Source: Chloroflexota bacterium
GTDB taxonomy: Bacteria; Chloroflexota; Chloroflexia; Chloroheliales; Chloroheliaceae
Length of the DNA stretch: 55,273 nucleotides
Assembly (NCBI GenBank): GCA_028287745.1
Contig: JAQBPB010000010.1
Coordinates: 1-55,273, forward strand
Direction of reading: 5' to 3'
In this document: in pieces, positions 1 to 8,073 of the stretch
How positions within the stretch are numbered: position 1 is the stretch's first letter
Layout of the letters: the number at the start of each line of letters is the position of its first letter
The notes under the pieces: generated by a model
The model's input: only the letters and a program-made list of their open reading frames with translations
The model's database searches: none
Told to the model about the DNA's origin: nothing
Program-made: the position numbers and the translations under genes

Positions 1-352
1 CGTTGGGGACGTTGAATTCCATGCGGCTTTTGTCAAAGTACTGGACCATGCGGTTGCCATTAGGCCGGGCCTGGTCGTAGCCTTCGTAACCACCCCAATT
101 CGGGCCGGCTCCCCACAGCCAGCTCCGGTTAGCCTGTCCGGCGGCAATCGGCTGGTCGGCCTGCTGCCAGATTTTTTCAAAAGAAGTATCGCCAAAAGGA
201 GCCGCGCTGGCCTGACCGGTTGTACCAAAAATACCGGCGCACAGGGCGAAAACTAGCATCAGAGCTAAAGCTAAATTAGTTAAAGAAAAAAGTTTTTTTG
301 TACCGTGATTTGTGGAATTAGAAAAAGAAGATGACGAATTACTAAAATTCAC
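1..352 (-). CDS. Secreted protein, N-terminal part (3' end outside window)
   Basis: Partial gene running off the left edge; about 117 residues are visible. The GTG start at 352 has a GGAGG ribosome site 7 nt upstream. The N-terminus is Ser/Asn-rich, followed by a basic stretch (HGTKK), a hydrophobic segment (LALALMLVFALCAGIFG) and an AXA-like site (GQASAAP), so it is a likely Sec signal peptide. The mature part begins with FEKIWQQADQPIAAG and then WLWGAGPNWGGYEGY and VQYFDKSRMEF. I recall similar openings in exported Chloroflexota proteins but cannot name a family or function. Its leader carries a class I c-di-GMP riboswitch, so the protein is probably made according to c-di-GMP level, which is typical of surface, adhesion or cell-wall functions (inference). 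Confidence 0.8.
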   Translation of the reverse strand, partial: MNFSNSSSSFSNSTNHGTKKLFSLTNLALALMLVFALCAGIFGTTGQASAAPFGDTSFEKIWQQADQPIAAGQANRSWLWGAGPNWGGYEGYDQARPNGNRMVQYFDKSRMEFNVPN

Positions 353-383
353 TTAACTGCCTCCATATGAACCTAATAGTTCC

Positions 384-495
384 AAAGGAGGCGGATAAGA
401 TCCAAAACGCCTCCCAGGTAACCTGGCTGACTCAATTGAGTTCCATGGCTTTGCGTCCCAGTCTCGCGGCTGGTTTGCCTTTTTCTGAGCTTTAG
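384..495 (-). promoter_or_regulatory. Cyclic-di-GMP-I (GEMM) riboswitch with expression platform
   Basis: Reading the minus strand, the class hallmarks occur in order: GGCAAACC, a short stem capped by a GCGA (GNRA) tetraloop, GACGCAAAGCCATGG, a second arm, then CAGCCAGGTTACC. These match the c-di-GMP-I aptamer core, including the tetraloop and its receptor. The aptamer spans about 411-490. Immediately 3' a strong hairpin (GGAGGCG 414-408 pairing CGCCTCC 393-387) forms the likely expression platform. CGCCTCC can alternatively pair with the GGAGGC ribosome site at 364-359. The target is the secreted-protein gene starting at 352. Confidence 0.93.
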
Positions 496-547
496 CAAGT
501 ACTTTAGTTAAAGTACCTGGCTAGAAAATATTCCATCGATAATTGTA

Positions 548-575
548 ATTATAGACTGCCAACATTACAAACAAG
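548..575 (-). promoter_or_regulatory. Probable promoter of the c-di-GMP riboswitch transcript
   Basis: A perfect TATAAT -10 box lies at 553-548 on the minus strand, with a weak -35 (CTTGTT, 575-570) at 16-bp spacing. The predicted transcript start near 541 lies just upstream of the riboswitch aptamer. The -10 is convincing; the -35 is poor. Confidence 0.5.
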
Positions 576-642
576 CTTACACTTTTAAGGAATAAATTTC
601 TATAGGACTTTTGGTGTATTACCTTACGATGATTAAGGGAAT

Positions 643-1446
643 TTAATTGTGTGGTTTCTTGCCAGGCAGAATAAAGGTGGTGGGTAAATTATTAAGGGGA
701 TGGGGCGTAACAATTACGGCTGCGCCGTAAGCCTCGCGAATGTTCGATTCGGTGATGACTTTGGCTGGACTGCCGATAGCCAGTATCCGGCCTTTTGCCA
801 GTAAGGCAATTCTTTTGCAATATTGCGCGGCCAGGTTCAAATCATGGAAGACGGCCAGCGCGCCGCGGCCAGGATTTTCGGTTAGCCAGCGGGCGGCAAT
901 ATCCATGATTTCAGTCTGGTAATTGATGTCCAGGTAAGTGGTTGGCTCGTCCAGCAGCAGCAGGCGGGGTTGTTGGACCAGGGCCAGGGCAAACAGGACG
1001 CGCTGGCGCTCGCCGCCGGAAAGTTCCCCGACCGGCCGGTCAGCCATCTGCCAGCAGTCGGTTTCCTCCATGGCCTGCCGGACTATTTCCCAATCTTCCG
1101 GCCCTTCCTGCTGGAAAGCGCCGAGGTGGGGTGTCCGGCCCATAAGTACAATTTCAGCGGCGGTAAAAGCGGCCGGAAGGCTGGGGTTCTGGGATACCAC
1201 GGTCATAAGCCGGGCTCTTTCCTCCGGCTTTAACTTTACCAGGTCGCGTCCTTCCAGCCGGATTTCACCACTGGCAGGTTTTAGCAGGCCGCTGACAGTC
1301 TTAACCAGGGTAGATTTGCCACAGCCGTTTGCGCCCAGCACGCCCAACAGCTCGCCCGGCTGGACTTCCAGGTTAATATTATGCAAAACGGTCTTACCGG
1401 GGTATCCGGCGGTCAGATTTTTAATTTCCAGGAAAGGACTTAACAT
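643..1446 (-). CDS. btuD: Vitamin B12 ABC transporter, ATP-binding protein
   Basis: Cytoplasmic ATPase of a B12/siderophore-type (FecE/BtuD) importer, 267 aa. Visible motifs are Walker A GANGCGKST (38-46), Q-loop Gln86, signature LSGGE (142-146), Walker B RLLLLDEP (161-168) and H-loop His201, so it should be active. It is the last gene of btuF-btuC-btuD; the permease stops 15 bp upstream and there is no clear ribosome site of its own, suggesting translational coupling. Family members import cobalamin, haem or ferric siderophores. The cobalamin choice rests on the B12 riboswitch in front of the operon, not on the ATPase itself. The C-terminal 30 residues after the Walker core are typical of this subfamily. 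Confidence 0.88.
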   Translation of the reverse strand: MLSPFLEIKNLTAGYPGKTVLHNINLEVQPGELLGVLGANGCGKSTLVKTVSGLLKPASGEIRLEGRDLVKLKPEERARLMTVVSQNPSLPAAFTAAEIVLMGRTPHLGAFQQEGPEDWEIVRQAMEETDCWQMADRPVGELSGGERQRVLFALALVQQPRLLLLDEPTTYLDINYQTEIMDIAARWLTENPGRGALAVFHDLNLAAQYCKRIALLAKGRILAIGSPAKVITESNIREAYGAAVIVTPHPLNNLPTTFILPGKKPHN

Positions 1447-1461
1447 AATGTAAGAGGCTGC

Positions 1462-2463
1462 TTAAAAATCAATTTTTTTCCTGCGCCGTAAAATGTAAAG
1501 AAAGAATGGACCGCCGCAAAACGCGGTGAGTATACTTACCGGCAATTCGGCGGGGGACATAACTGTCCGGGCCAGCGAATCGCTGACGACCATAAAGACA
1601 GCTCCCCAGACCAGCGATAAGGGTAACAGCAGCCGGTAATCTTGCCCGGTCAAAAGCCGGATGAGGTGGGGCACGACCAGGCCGACAAAACCGATTATCC
1701 CGCTGACCGAAACCGCCGCCGCCGCCATCAGGGTAGCCGCGCCAACCAGGACCAGTTTGATAAACGGCACGTTCAGGCCAAGCAGGACGGCCTGTTCCTC
1801 GCCCATTTGTAAAACATTCAGGCGCCGGCCCACAAAGAAGGCAACCCCGATTCCCAGCCCCAGGTAAGGCAAGAACCGGCCGAGGTTGTCCCAGCCGCTG
1901 GTCATATTAAAGCCTCCCAGCAGCCAGCCGTAAATCGCCGTAAGCTTATTGGTGTTCAGATAGGTTAGAAAAGAGGTCAGGGCGGCCATAACCGAGCCAA
2001 TCGCGACACCCGCCAGTAACAGGGTAGTGCTTTTAACCTCGCCGCCAATCCGGGCCAGGTTGTAGACAATGGCAACTGACACCAGGGCCCCGGCAAAAGC
2101 GCCCCACTGGACCAGGCCCAGGGCGTATAGAAAGGCGGGGAAGGGCAGCACAATGGCGCTCACAGCGCCTACAGCGGCACCCTGGGCTACTCCGACCAGG
2201 TAGGGGTCGGCCAGCGGATTGCGGAATAGGCCCTGGTAAAGCGCCCCGGAACCGGCTAAACCGGCTCCAACACCAGCGGCCAGGATCAAGCGAGGCAGCC
2301 GGATTTCCCAGATTATCGTGTCACTACCATTTGAATAATTTACCGGTACGGGCCAGATCTGGCCCAGGGTGTGGTTCCAGATTATGCGGATGGTCTGGTC
2401 CAGGGGAACGGCAATCGCGCCGAAAGTAACACATATTAGCAAGCAAGCGGCTAACCCGACCAA
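1462..2463 (-). CDS. btuC: Vitamin B12 ABC transporter, membrane permease (FecCD family)
   Basis: Polytopic inner-membrane permease, 333 aa from the TTG at 2463, with family signatures PRLILAAGVGAGLAGSGALY and NPLADPYLVGVAQGA near the N-terminus and GIIGFVGLVVPHLIRLL near the C-terminus. It forms the channel dimer that BtuD powers and BtuF feeds. The start is uncertain: the reading frame stays open upstream to the btuF stop and continues the first membrane helix (basic QRRR then LILIALG before LVGLAACL). No ATG, GTG or TTG occurs in that stretch; the only plausible codon is CTG at 2607, which would add 48 residues. Starting at 2463 leaves a shortened first helix without its basic anchor. It lies directly after btuF. 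Confidence 0.85.
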   Translation of the reverse strand: MVGLAACLLICVTFGAIAVPLDQTIRIIWNHTLGQIWPVPVNYSNGSDTIIWEIRLPRLILAAGVGAGLAGSGALYQGLFRNPLADPYLVGVAQGAAVGAVSAIVLPFPAFLYALGLVQWGAFAGALVSVAIVYNLARIGGEVKSTTLLLAGVAIGSVMAALTSFLTYLNTNKLTAIYGWLLGGFNMTSGWDNLGRFLPYLGLGIGVAFFVGRRLNVLQMGEEQAVLLGLNVPFIKLVLVGAATLMAAAAVSVSGIIGFVGLVVPHLIRLLTGQDYRLLLPLSLVWGAVFMVVSDSLARTVMSPAELPVSILTAFCGGPFFLYILRRRKKIDF

Positions 2464-2619
2464 CCCTAAGGCAATCAGGATTAACCGCCTGCGCTGAGTC
2501 CGGAAAAAAGGTGAGTGTTGCTGAACAAACAGGCCAAAACGGGCGCGGTTGACCGGCCCCCGTTCGGCCCAACTTTTTAATTCTTCGGTTTGCTCTACCT
2601 TTTTCAGGACAACTTACCT

Positions 2620-3786
2620 TTACTTGAACAGGTCGGGGTAAAGCAGTTTAGCAACGGCTTCAACACCCAGGGCAGCACGCGGGCCGGGCCGGTTGACCAG
2701 GTCAGCGGTTACTGCGTAAACCCGTTTGGTCTTTACGGCTGAGATAACGTTCCAACCGGCCCGGGCGGTAATAATGGCAGGCGAGTCGGTGCCGCCGGTA
2801 TCATCGCCAACCAGGATAACCTGGGGATCTTTGCTGATAACCGCTTCCTGGTTCAGCTGCGGATACGGGTTGGAAGCATCGGTGACGATATTCTGACCAC
2901 CGGCCCTGGTGATAATCTCATCAATAAACGAGCCCGGTCCAACGGTGAAAAGGGTCGGGTCAAGTTCATAGAATACCCGGGGCTTGACAGAGGCGGTTTT
3001 AACCTTGGCGCTAACTTCAGCCAGCTTGGCTTCAAATTCTTTAACCGCGGCTTCGGCTTTCTCAGGTACGTTCGTAACCTTTGCCAGCAACCGCAGGTTG
3101 GCCGAAATTCCGGCCAGGTTAGACGGGTTCAGGACGATTACGGTCAGCTTGCGGGACTCCAGGCTGGAGATAACAGTTTTGGAAGTAATCCCAGCGGCCA
3201 GCACTACGTCTGGCGAAAGGGAAACGATTTTTTCCAGGTTAGTGCTGGAAAAGCCGCCAACTTTTTCTTTTTTGCTAACTTCGACCGGGAAGTTGGAATT
3301 GTCGTCGATACCGACAATTTTATCGCCCAGACCCAGGGCGTAGGCCAGTTCGGTATTGCTCGGGGCCAGGGATACTATTTTGGCCGGGGCTTTGTCAAAC
3401 TTGACGCTGCGCTTGGCATCATCGGTAATGGTCAGCGGGTAGGTAGTGGGAGCGGTGCTGCCCGCCGCAGCGGCAGTGGTAGCTGCGCCGGTCGTTGTGG
3501 CGGCAGTGGTAGCGACAGCCGTTGTTCCAGCGGCAGTGGTAGCGGCAGCCGTAGTAGCCGGGGCGGTTGTCGCAGCGGCAGTGGTAGCGGCGACAGTCGT
3601 CGCAGCAGCGGTGGTAGCGGCCGCTGTATTCGAGGCGGCGGTTGTCGCAGCCGAGGTAGTGGCGGCGGCGGTAGTTGCCGAAGCCGGTGTAGCAGTACTA
3701 TCGCCACAAGCCGCCAGCAGCAAGGCCAGCAACAGGGCTGCGATTAAACCCGGCAGCCAGAAGCGATTCTTAACATTCGTTTTCAA
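2620..3786 (-). CDS. btuF: Vitamin B12 (cobalamin) ABC transporter substrate-binding lipoprotein
   Basis: Extracytoplasmic binding lipoprotein, 388 aa. Residues 1-27 are a lipoprotein signal ending in lipobox LLAAC (Cys27). Residues 31 to about 112 are a Thr/Ala repeat linker made mostly of ATTAA units, and the rest is a class III BtuF/FepB-like fold. Family motifs include IVSLAPSNTELAYALGLGD, VGGFSSTNLEKIVSLSPDVV and GPGSFIDEIITRAGGQNI. It captures the ligand outside the membrane and delivers it to BtuC. It is the first gene of the operon, with a leader of more than 400 nt containing a cobalamin riboswitch and a terminator, which is why I call the ligand B12 instead of haem or a siderophore. 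The linker probably spaces the domain from the membrane or through the wall. Confidence 0.9.
   Translation of the reverse strand: MKTNVKNRFWLPGLIAALLLALLLAACGDSTATPASATTAAATTSAATTAASNTAAATTAAATTVAATTAAATTAPATTAAATTAAGTTAVATTAATTTGAATTAAAAGSTAPTTYPLTITDDAKRSVKFDKAPAKIVSLAPSNTELAYALGLGDKIVGIDDNSNFPVEVSKKEKVGGFSSTNLEKIVSLSPDVVLAAGITSKTVISSLESRKLTVIVLNPSNLAGISANLRLLAKVTNVPEKAEAAVKEFEAKLAEVSAKVKTASVKPRVFYELDPTLFTVGPGSFIDEIITRAGGQNIVTDASNPYPQLNQEAVISKDPQVILVGDDTGGTDSPAIITARAGWNVISAVKTKRVYAVTADLVNRPGPRAALGVEAVAKLLYPDLFK
3455..3695. repeat. Imperfect short tandem repeats coding for the Thr/Ala linker of btuF
   Basis: The DNA consists of irregular 9- to 15-bp units such as GTAGTGGCGGC and its variants. 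In frame on the minus strand they encode ATT and AATTAA units. Such tracts expand and contract easily, so linker length may vary between strains (inference). Confidence 0.7.
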
Positions 3787-3939
3787 AAATGGTTCCTTTC
3801 CCCTCTAAATCGAGAATAGTTTTTTTTACGTATTCTCATTAACTCGCGAGCAATTTGCGTCAGGCTTTCGAGAAAGGACACAGGCAAATTATAACTATGC
3901 ACGGCTTTACAGACAGATCACCGGCTGAAAATGGGCCAA

Positions 3940-3993
3940 TAAAAAACCCACCTTCCGGCTTTGACCTGTAGGTAACAAAGCATGGGGGCGGGT
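3940..3993 (-). terminator. Intrinsic terminator in the btuF leader (riboswitch expression platform)
   Basis: On the minus strand ACCCGCC (3993-3987) pairs with GGTGGGT (3952-3946), with an inner GCTTT/AAAGC stem, followed by a run of six U. It lies between the B12 aptamer and btuF, as expected for transcriptional control by a riboswitch. A second strong hairpin (ACCGGCC...GGCCGGT, about 4009-3995) just upstream overlaps the terminator's 5' arm region and could be part of the alternative fold. Confidence 0.8.
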
Positions 3994-4074
3994 GCACCGG
4001 CCAGGCCGGTCGGCGGGATTTTATTCCGCGACCCCGTGCGTCCTTTTCCCTCGAAGGCTAACGCAGCGGTATAA

Positions 4075-4205
4075 TTTGAAGACAGGCGATCTGGCTCCCG
4101 TTAGAAAACGGTTACAGTAGCGGGACTGCGCCGGACTTTAACCGGCTTCCCCTGACTGGCTCTTTTACCGTGGCGGTTTCGTGCCGCACCCCGCCTACAA
4201 AATAC
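4075..4205 (-). promoter_or_regulatory. Cobalamin (B12) riboswitch
   Basis: On the minus strand the conserved core is unmistakable: GGAAGCCGGT, then CCGGCGCAGTCCCGCTACTG, then the B12 box GGAGCCAGATCGCCTGTC (4098-4081). The 5' limit is approximate. The element lies upstream of btuFCD and is expected to lower expression when adenosylcobalamin is abundant. Confidence 0.94.
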
Positions 4206-4232
4206 ATAGTGAGGCGAAAAGAGACTCTTCAA
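4203..4232 (-). promoter_or_regulatory. Possible promoter of the btuFCD operon
   Basis: TTGAAG (4232-4227) and TATGTA (4208-4203) with an 18-bp spacer lie just upstream of the B12 aptamer. Both boxes are only partial matches. Confidence 0.4.
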
Positions 4233-4414
4233 ACTTACTTTATTTTCAAATTTTAAAGGTGCGCTCTTAAAATTCCCGGTATCTTCTTCAGAAGACGGGA
4301 CCAAATGTTAACACGCTGAAGATAGTATGTCAACTTATTTTCTTCTGCGGAAGCTTATGTTAGTATTGCCTGGTTAAATTACTTCCGGTGGTTGGCTGCC
4401 TTTGAAAGGATACT

Positions 4415-5101
4415 TTGAACTATACGAAGCGAAATGCAATTATTATCGGGTTTATTGAGAATTTGAACCGCAAGGCCAAACTTTTTGACTATGCCCGGAG
4501 TGCCGTGGCGGATGGAGCCCTGTTGATTTGCGCGGACGGTGGCGGAGATGTGGCCCTGGCCTGGGAGCTGTTGCCTGACTTACTGGTAGGCGATATGGAT
4601 AGTATTTCCCCGGTTAGCCTGGAAACTTTTAAAAATTCTCCGGGGGTTGAGGTGCGTATTGCCCCGGTTGAAAAGGACGAAACCGACCTGGAACTGGCCT
4701 TATTGACCGCCATAGAACGCGGTTCCAGGGATATAACAATCCTGGGCGGCCTGGGCGGCCGCCTTGACCATACCCTGGGGAATATTTACCTGCTGGCGGC
4801 GGCACAACTGGCCCAGGCCGGGGCAAAAGCCCGCATGCTGGGCGAACTGGAAGAAGTTTTGGTCCTGCGGGGTGGGGAAACCCTGGAACTAAAAGGCCAA
4901 CCAAACGAACTGGTTAGCCTTATTCCTTTGACCCCGGTGGCGCAGGGCATACGCACCGGGGGCCTATATTATCCGTTAAAGGGGGAGCCGCTTTACATCG
5001 GGCCAACCCGCGGCATCAGTAACCAGTTTACCGGTACCGAGGCCACGGTTTCCCTTGAAGAGGGGTTGCTGCTGGTCATTCACCGGTTCGGCCCGTCCTA
5101 G
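4415..5101 (+). CDS. thiN: Thiamine pyrophosphokinase
   Basis: Transfers pyrophosphate from ATP to thiamine to give thiamine diphosphate in the cytoplasm. It is 228 aa, normal for the family. Motifs seen are ICADGGGD (about 38-45), the metal-binding VGDMDSI, DETDLELAL with its acidic residues, GGLGGRLDHTLGN, and a C-terminal ISNQFTG before the final beta-strands. The TTG start at 4415 follows GAAAGGA at 4404-4410. It is monocistronic on the plus strand; its stop codon overlaps the stop of the convergent ppc gene by 4 bp. There is no TPP riboswitch signature upstream. Confidence 0.92.
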   Translation: MNYTKRNAIIIGFIENLNRKAKLFDYARSAVADGALLICADGGGDVALAWELLPDLLVGDMDSISPVSLETFKNSPGVEVRIAPVEKDETDLELALLTAIERGSRDITILGGLGGRLDHTLGNIYLLAAAQLAQAGAKARMLGELEEVLVLRGGETLELKGQPNELVSLIPLTPVAQGIRTGGLYYPLKGEPLYIGPTRGISNQFTGTEATVSLEEGLLLVIHRFGPS

Positions 5102-8073
5102 CCGGTCGTCTGGACCCCGGCGGCGATACCGTTGATCGAGTGCAAAATGATATCCATCATCTGGTCGCAGCGGTCGCGGTCCTCGTCAATTACGGAGGGG
5201 CCGCACTCCTGCCGCTGGCGGTGAAGCAAGCTTACCTGGACGAAACTGAGCGGGTCCACGTAGGGATTGCGCAGCCGGATAGACCTTTGCAAGACCGGGA
5301 TGCTGTCCAGGATGGCGTCCTGGCCGGTTATCAGCAGGATAGCATTGACCAGCCGCCGGTATTCTCCTTCAATCTCCCCAAAGATTTCCTCCCGCAAGGC
5401 TTCATCGCTTACCAGTGACGAATAGAGGCGGGAAATATTCAGGTCAGCCGCGCCCAGGCTGCGCTGGGCGTTGTCAATCAAAGTCTTGAAGAACGGCCAG
5501 TCCCGGTACATGGTCTGGAAAGTCTGGACCCGGTCTTGATTGGGTTCGGTTTGGTTTTCGTCATACAGAAAGGACTGGAAAGCCGTTCCCGCCCCAAACC
5601 AGCCCGGCAGGTAATGCCGGTTCTGGGTCCAGCTAAAGACCCAGGGTATCGCCCGCAAATCGGCTATCTTGGTGCCCACGCCCCGGCTGACCGGCCTTGA
5701 AGCCATGTTCAGGCGGCTTAACTCGCTGATGGGGGAGGCTTCCAGGAAGTAGTCGCGGAAACGCGGGTTTTCGTAGACTAACTGGCGGTAAGCCTGGAGG
5801 GCGGTTTCGCTCAAATGCTCCATAACCTCGGTCTGGGCCTCTTCCAGGCCGCTGCGCCCGGCCCGCACTTTCGGACTGAGGGTAGCCCGGAAGACCGCGT
5901 TGGTGACCTGTTCCAGGTGGCGGTGGGCAATCGCCGGGTTGGCATAGCGGGCGAAAATAATCTCGCCCTGCTCGGTAACTTTCAGCCGACCGTTGAGCGT
6001 GCCGGGTGGTTGCGCGCCAATGGCCCGGTTAGCCGGACCGCCGCCACGCCCGATAGCGCCTCCCCGGCCGTGGAAGAACCTCAGGTCAATCCCTTCTTCC
6101 TGGCTGACCGCTGCCAGGGCTTTCTGGGCCTTGTAAAGCTCCCAGTTCGAGGTTAAAAAGCCGCCATCCTTATTACTATCACTGTAGCCGATCATGATTT
6201 CTTGCATATCGTGATAGGATGCCAGCGCCTGGCGGTAGACCGGCGTCCGGTAGAGCTTGCGCATCAATTCCGGGCAATGGCGCAAATCTTCCACACTTTC
6301 AAATAGCGGGACAATGTGCAAATTCGATTCGATTTCGGGTTCTTCCCCGGCCGCGCCCCCTTTTAGCCGGACGATACCGGCTTCTTTCGCCAGCAACAGG
6401 ACGGCCATAACATCGCTGGCCTGGTTGGTGAAGCTGATAACGTAGTTTTCTAAAACCTCCTGGCTGACCTCTTGCTGCATTCGCTGCATTATCCGGAAAG
6501 TTTCAACAATCTCGTTTGTTTCAGGGCTGAAATTAAGCTGGTCCGGTAAAAGCGGCCGCGGGTTGCGCACTTCTTTTTCGAGCAGCGCAAATTTTTCGTC
6601 TTCGCTGAGCCCTTCGTAATCCGGGCAGACATCCAGCCGCTTAAAGATTTCAGCCAGGGCGGCGGCGTGTTTTCCGCTGTGCTGGCGCACCTCAAGACCG
6701 GCCAGGTGGAACCCAAAGACCTGCACCTGGACCATCAAATCGGCCAACGGCCCATCGGCAATGCGCTGCCCGGCATTTTCCCGCAGGCTATCTTCGATTA
6801 CAGCCAGGTCGGCTAAAAGTTCGCTGGGCGCCCGGTAGAGCGCGGCCCGTTCCCAATCCTCACCTACGGCCAGGCCCTGTCCGGCTGTTGAAGGCGGCAA
6901 CCCAAGCTTGATCGCGGCGGCAGCGGCATCCGACCCGGCCTGGTTCTGCTGGATAGTCAGGCGCAGCCGTTCTTGCATATAGCTAATCTTCTGGCGGTAA
7001 GCTTCGTAAAAGCTGTGCTGTTCCAGTTCAATTGCCAGCCTGGGCATGCGCCGCCGGTCATCCATCAGTGAATCGTAAAGGGCCTGGGAAACTTTCGCCC
7101 GCCTGGAACTATTGCTCAAATAAGTGCTGAGTTTCGCCAGGCTTTTCTGGTACAGCTTGAGAATACTGTCTTTTTGCCAGCGGGCGGTCTGGGCGGTTAC
7201 CGCCGCCGTGATATAAGGGTTGCCATCACGGTCGGCCCCGGTCCAGTTGTTAAAGCGCAAAAAGACCGGCAGCATGAAAGCCTCGCCCGGGTAATATTTG
7301 AGAAGGGCGGCTTCAAGGTCGCGATAGAGCCGGGGAACCATGCCGTAGATTGAGTTTTCAAAATAATACAGCACATTGGAAACTTCCAACAGGGGCGTGG
7401 GCCGGGTCGGACGAATATCGTCGGTCTGCCATAATACGCTGACGGCCCGGCGCAAGTCTTCTTCAGCGCCCTGGCGGATAGAAGGCGGCAGGTCGTTTTG
7501 GTCCAGCCTGGTGACCAGGCGTTCGATTTCTTCGAGGTGTTCCAGGACCGAGCGGCGGCGGCTTTCGGTCGGGTGCGCGGTAAAGACCGGCTCGACCAGC
7601 ATGCGTCCCAATAATTTGCGGACTTCCGAGGCCGGGACCCCTTCTTGCTTCAGTTCTTTAAGGGCGGCGGCAATGCTTTCGCCGCGCGGCTCAGGCCAAC
7701 TCTTGCGCTCGCGCTGCTCCAGCGTCCTTAAGCGGCCGCGTTCCTCGGCGATATTTACCAGATGGAAGTACTGCGTAAAGGCACGGACCAGTTGGAAGGC
7801 TAAATCCAGGTCCAACCGGGCGCATTGGTCCAGCAAAGCCTGCTGGCCTTCGCTGGAAAAGTTCTCGCGCAGTTCGATACTTTGCTTGCGAATTTCTTCG
7901 ACTTTGTCCAATAAAACCTGGCCGCCCTGTTCGACCAGCACATCGCCCAGAATGCGCCCAAGCATGCTGACACTTGACCGGAGCGGGTCGTCTACCTGTT
8001 GCACATCCTGTTCGCGCTGCCGTGGGGCGGGGACACTCGGAATCTGGCCCGAAAGGCTATTTTCAACTTTCAT
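5098..8073 (-). CDS. ppc: Phosphoenolpyruvate carboxylase
   Basis: Carboxylates PEP with bicarbonate to oxaloacetate, replenishing the TCA cycle. It is 991 aa, slightly longer than the usual 880-960 because of an N-terminal extension of about 30 residues. Catalytic landmarks are FTAHPTESRRRS with His167, GYSDSNKDGGF near residue 628, the GRGG loop FFHGRGGAIGRGGGP near 668, and a C-terminal QTTG that matches the conserved terminal NTG-like motif. It is the second gene of a two-gene unit: its ATG lies inside the last codons of the upstream membrane protein (11-bp overlap), so translation is probably coupled. Its stop overlaps the stop of thiN on the other strand. Confidence 0.97.
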   Translation of the reverse strand: MKVENSLSGQIPSVPAPRQREQDVQQVDDPLRSSVSMLGRILGDVLVEQGGQVLLDKVEEIRKQSIELRENFSSEGQQALLDQCARLDLDLAFQLVRAFTQYFHLVNIAEERGRLRTLEQRERKSWPEPRGESIAAALKELKQEGVPASEVRKLLGRMLVEPVFTAHPTESRRRSVLEHLEEIERLVTRLDQNDLPPSIRQGAEEDLRRAVSVLWQTDDIRPTRPTPLLEVSNVLYYFENSIYGMVPRLYRDLEAALLKYYPGEAFMLPVFLRFNNWTGADRDGNPYITAAVTAQTARWQKDSILKLYQKSLAKLSTYLSNSSRRAKVSQALYDSLMDDRRRMPRLAIELEQHSFYEAYRQKISYMQERLRLTIQQNQAGSDAAAAAIKLGLPPSTAGQGLAVGEDWERAALYRAPSELLADLAVIEDSLRENAGQRIADGPLADLMVQVQVFGFHLAGLEVRQHSGKHAAALAEIFKRLDVCPDYEGLSEDEKFALLEKEVRNPRPLLPDQLNFSPETNEIVETFRIMQRMQQEVSQEVLENYVISFTNQASDVMAVLLLAKEAGIVRLKGGAAGEEPEIESNLHIVPLFESVEDLRHCPELMRKLYRTPVYRQALASYHDMQEIMIGYSDSNKDGGFLTSNWELYKAQKALAAVSQEEGIDLRFFHGRGGAIGRGGGPANRAIGAQPPGTLNGRLKVTEQGEIIFARYANPAIAHRHLEQVTNAVFRATLSPKVRAGRSGLEEAQTEVMEHLSETALQAYRQLVYENPRFRDYFLEASPISELSRLNMASRPVSRGVGTKIADLRAIPWVFSWTQNRHYLPGWFGAGTAFQSFLYDENQTEPNQDRVQTFQTMYRDWPFFKTLIDNAQRSLGAADLNISRLYSSLVSDEALREEIFGEIEGEYRRLVNAILLITGQDAILDSIPVLQRSIRLRNPYVDPLSFVQVSLLHRQRQECGPSVIDEDRDRCDQMMDIILHSINGIAAGVQTTG

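Noticed and set aside
3455..3695. Repetitive DNA that might suggest a CRISPR array or VNTR
   Set aside because: Units are short and irregular, without unique spacers, and are in frame with a Thr/Ala linker.
3446..3808. Plus-strand frame rich in Ala and Val across the start of btuF
   Set aside because: It is the mirror of the Thr/Ala repeat tract of btuF and has no ribosome site or independent protein character.
4300..4414. TPP riboswitch in front of thiN
   Set aside because: None of the conserved THI-box segments occur.
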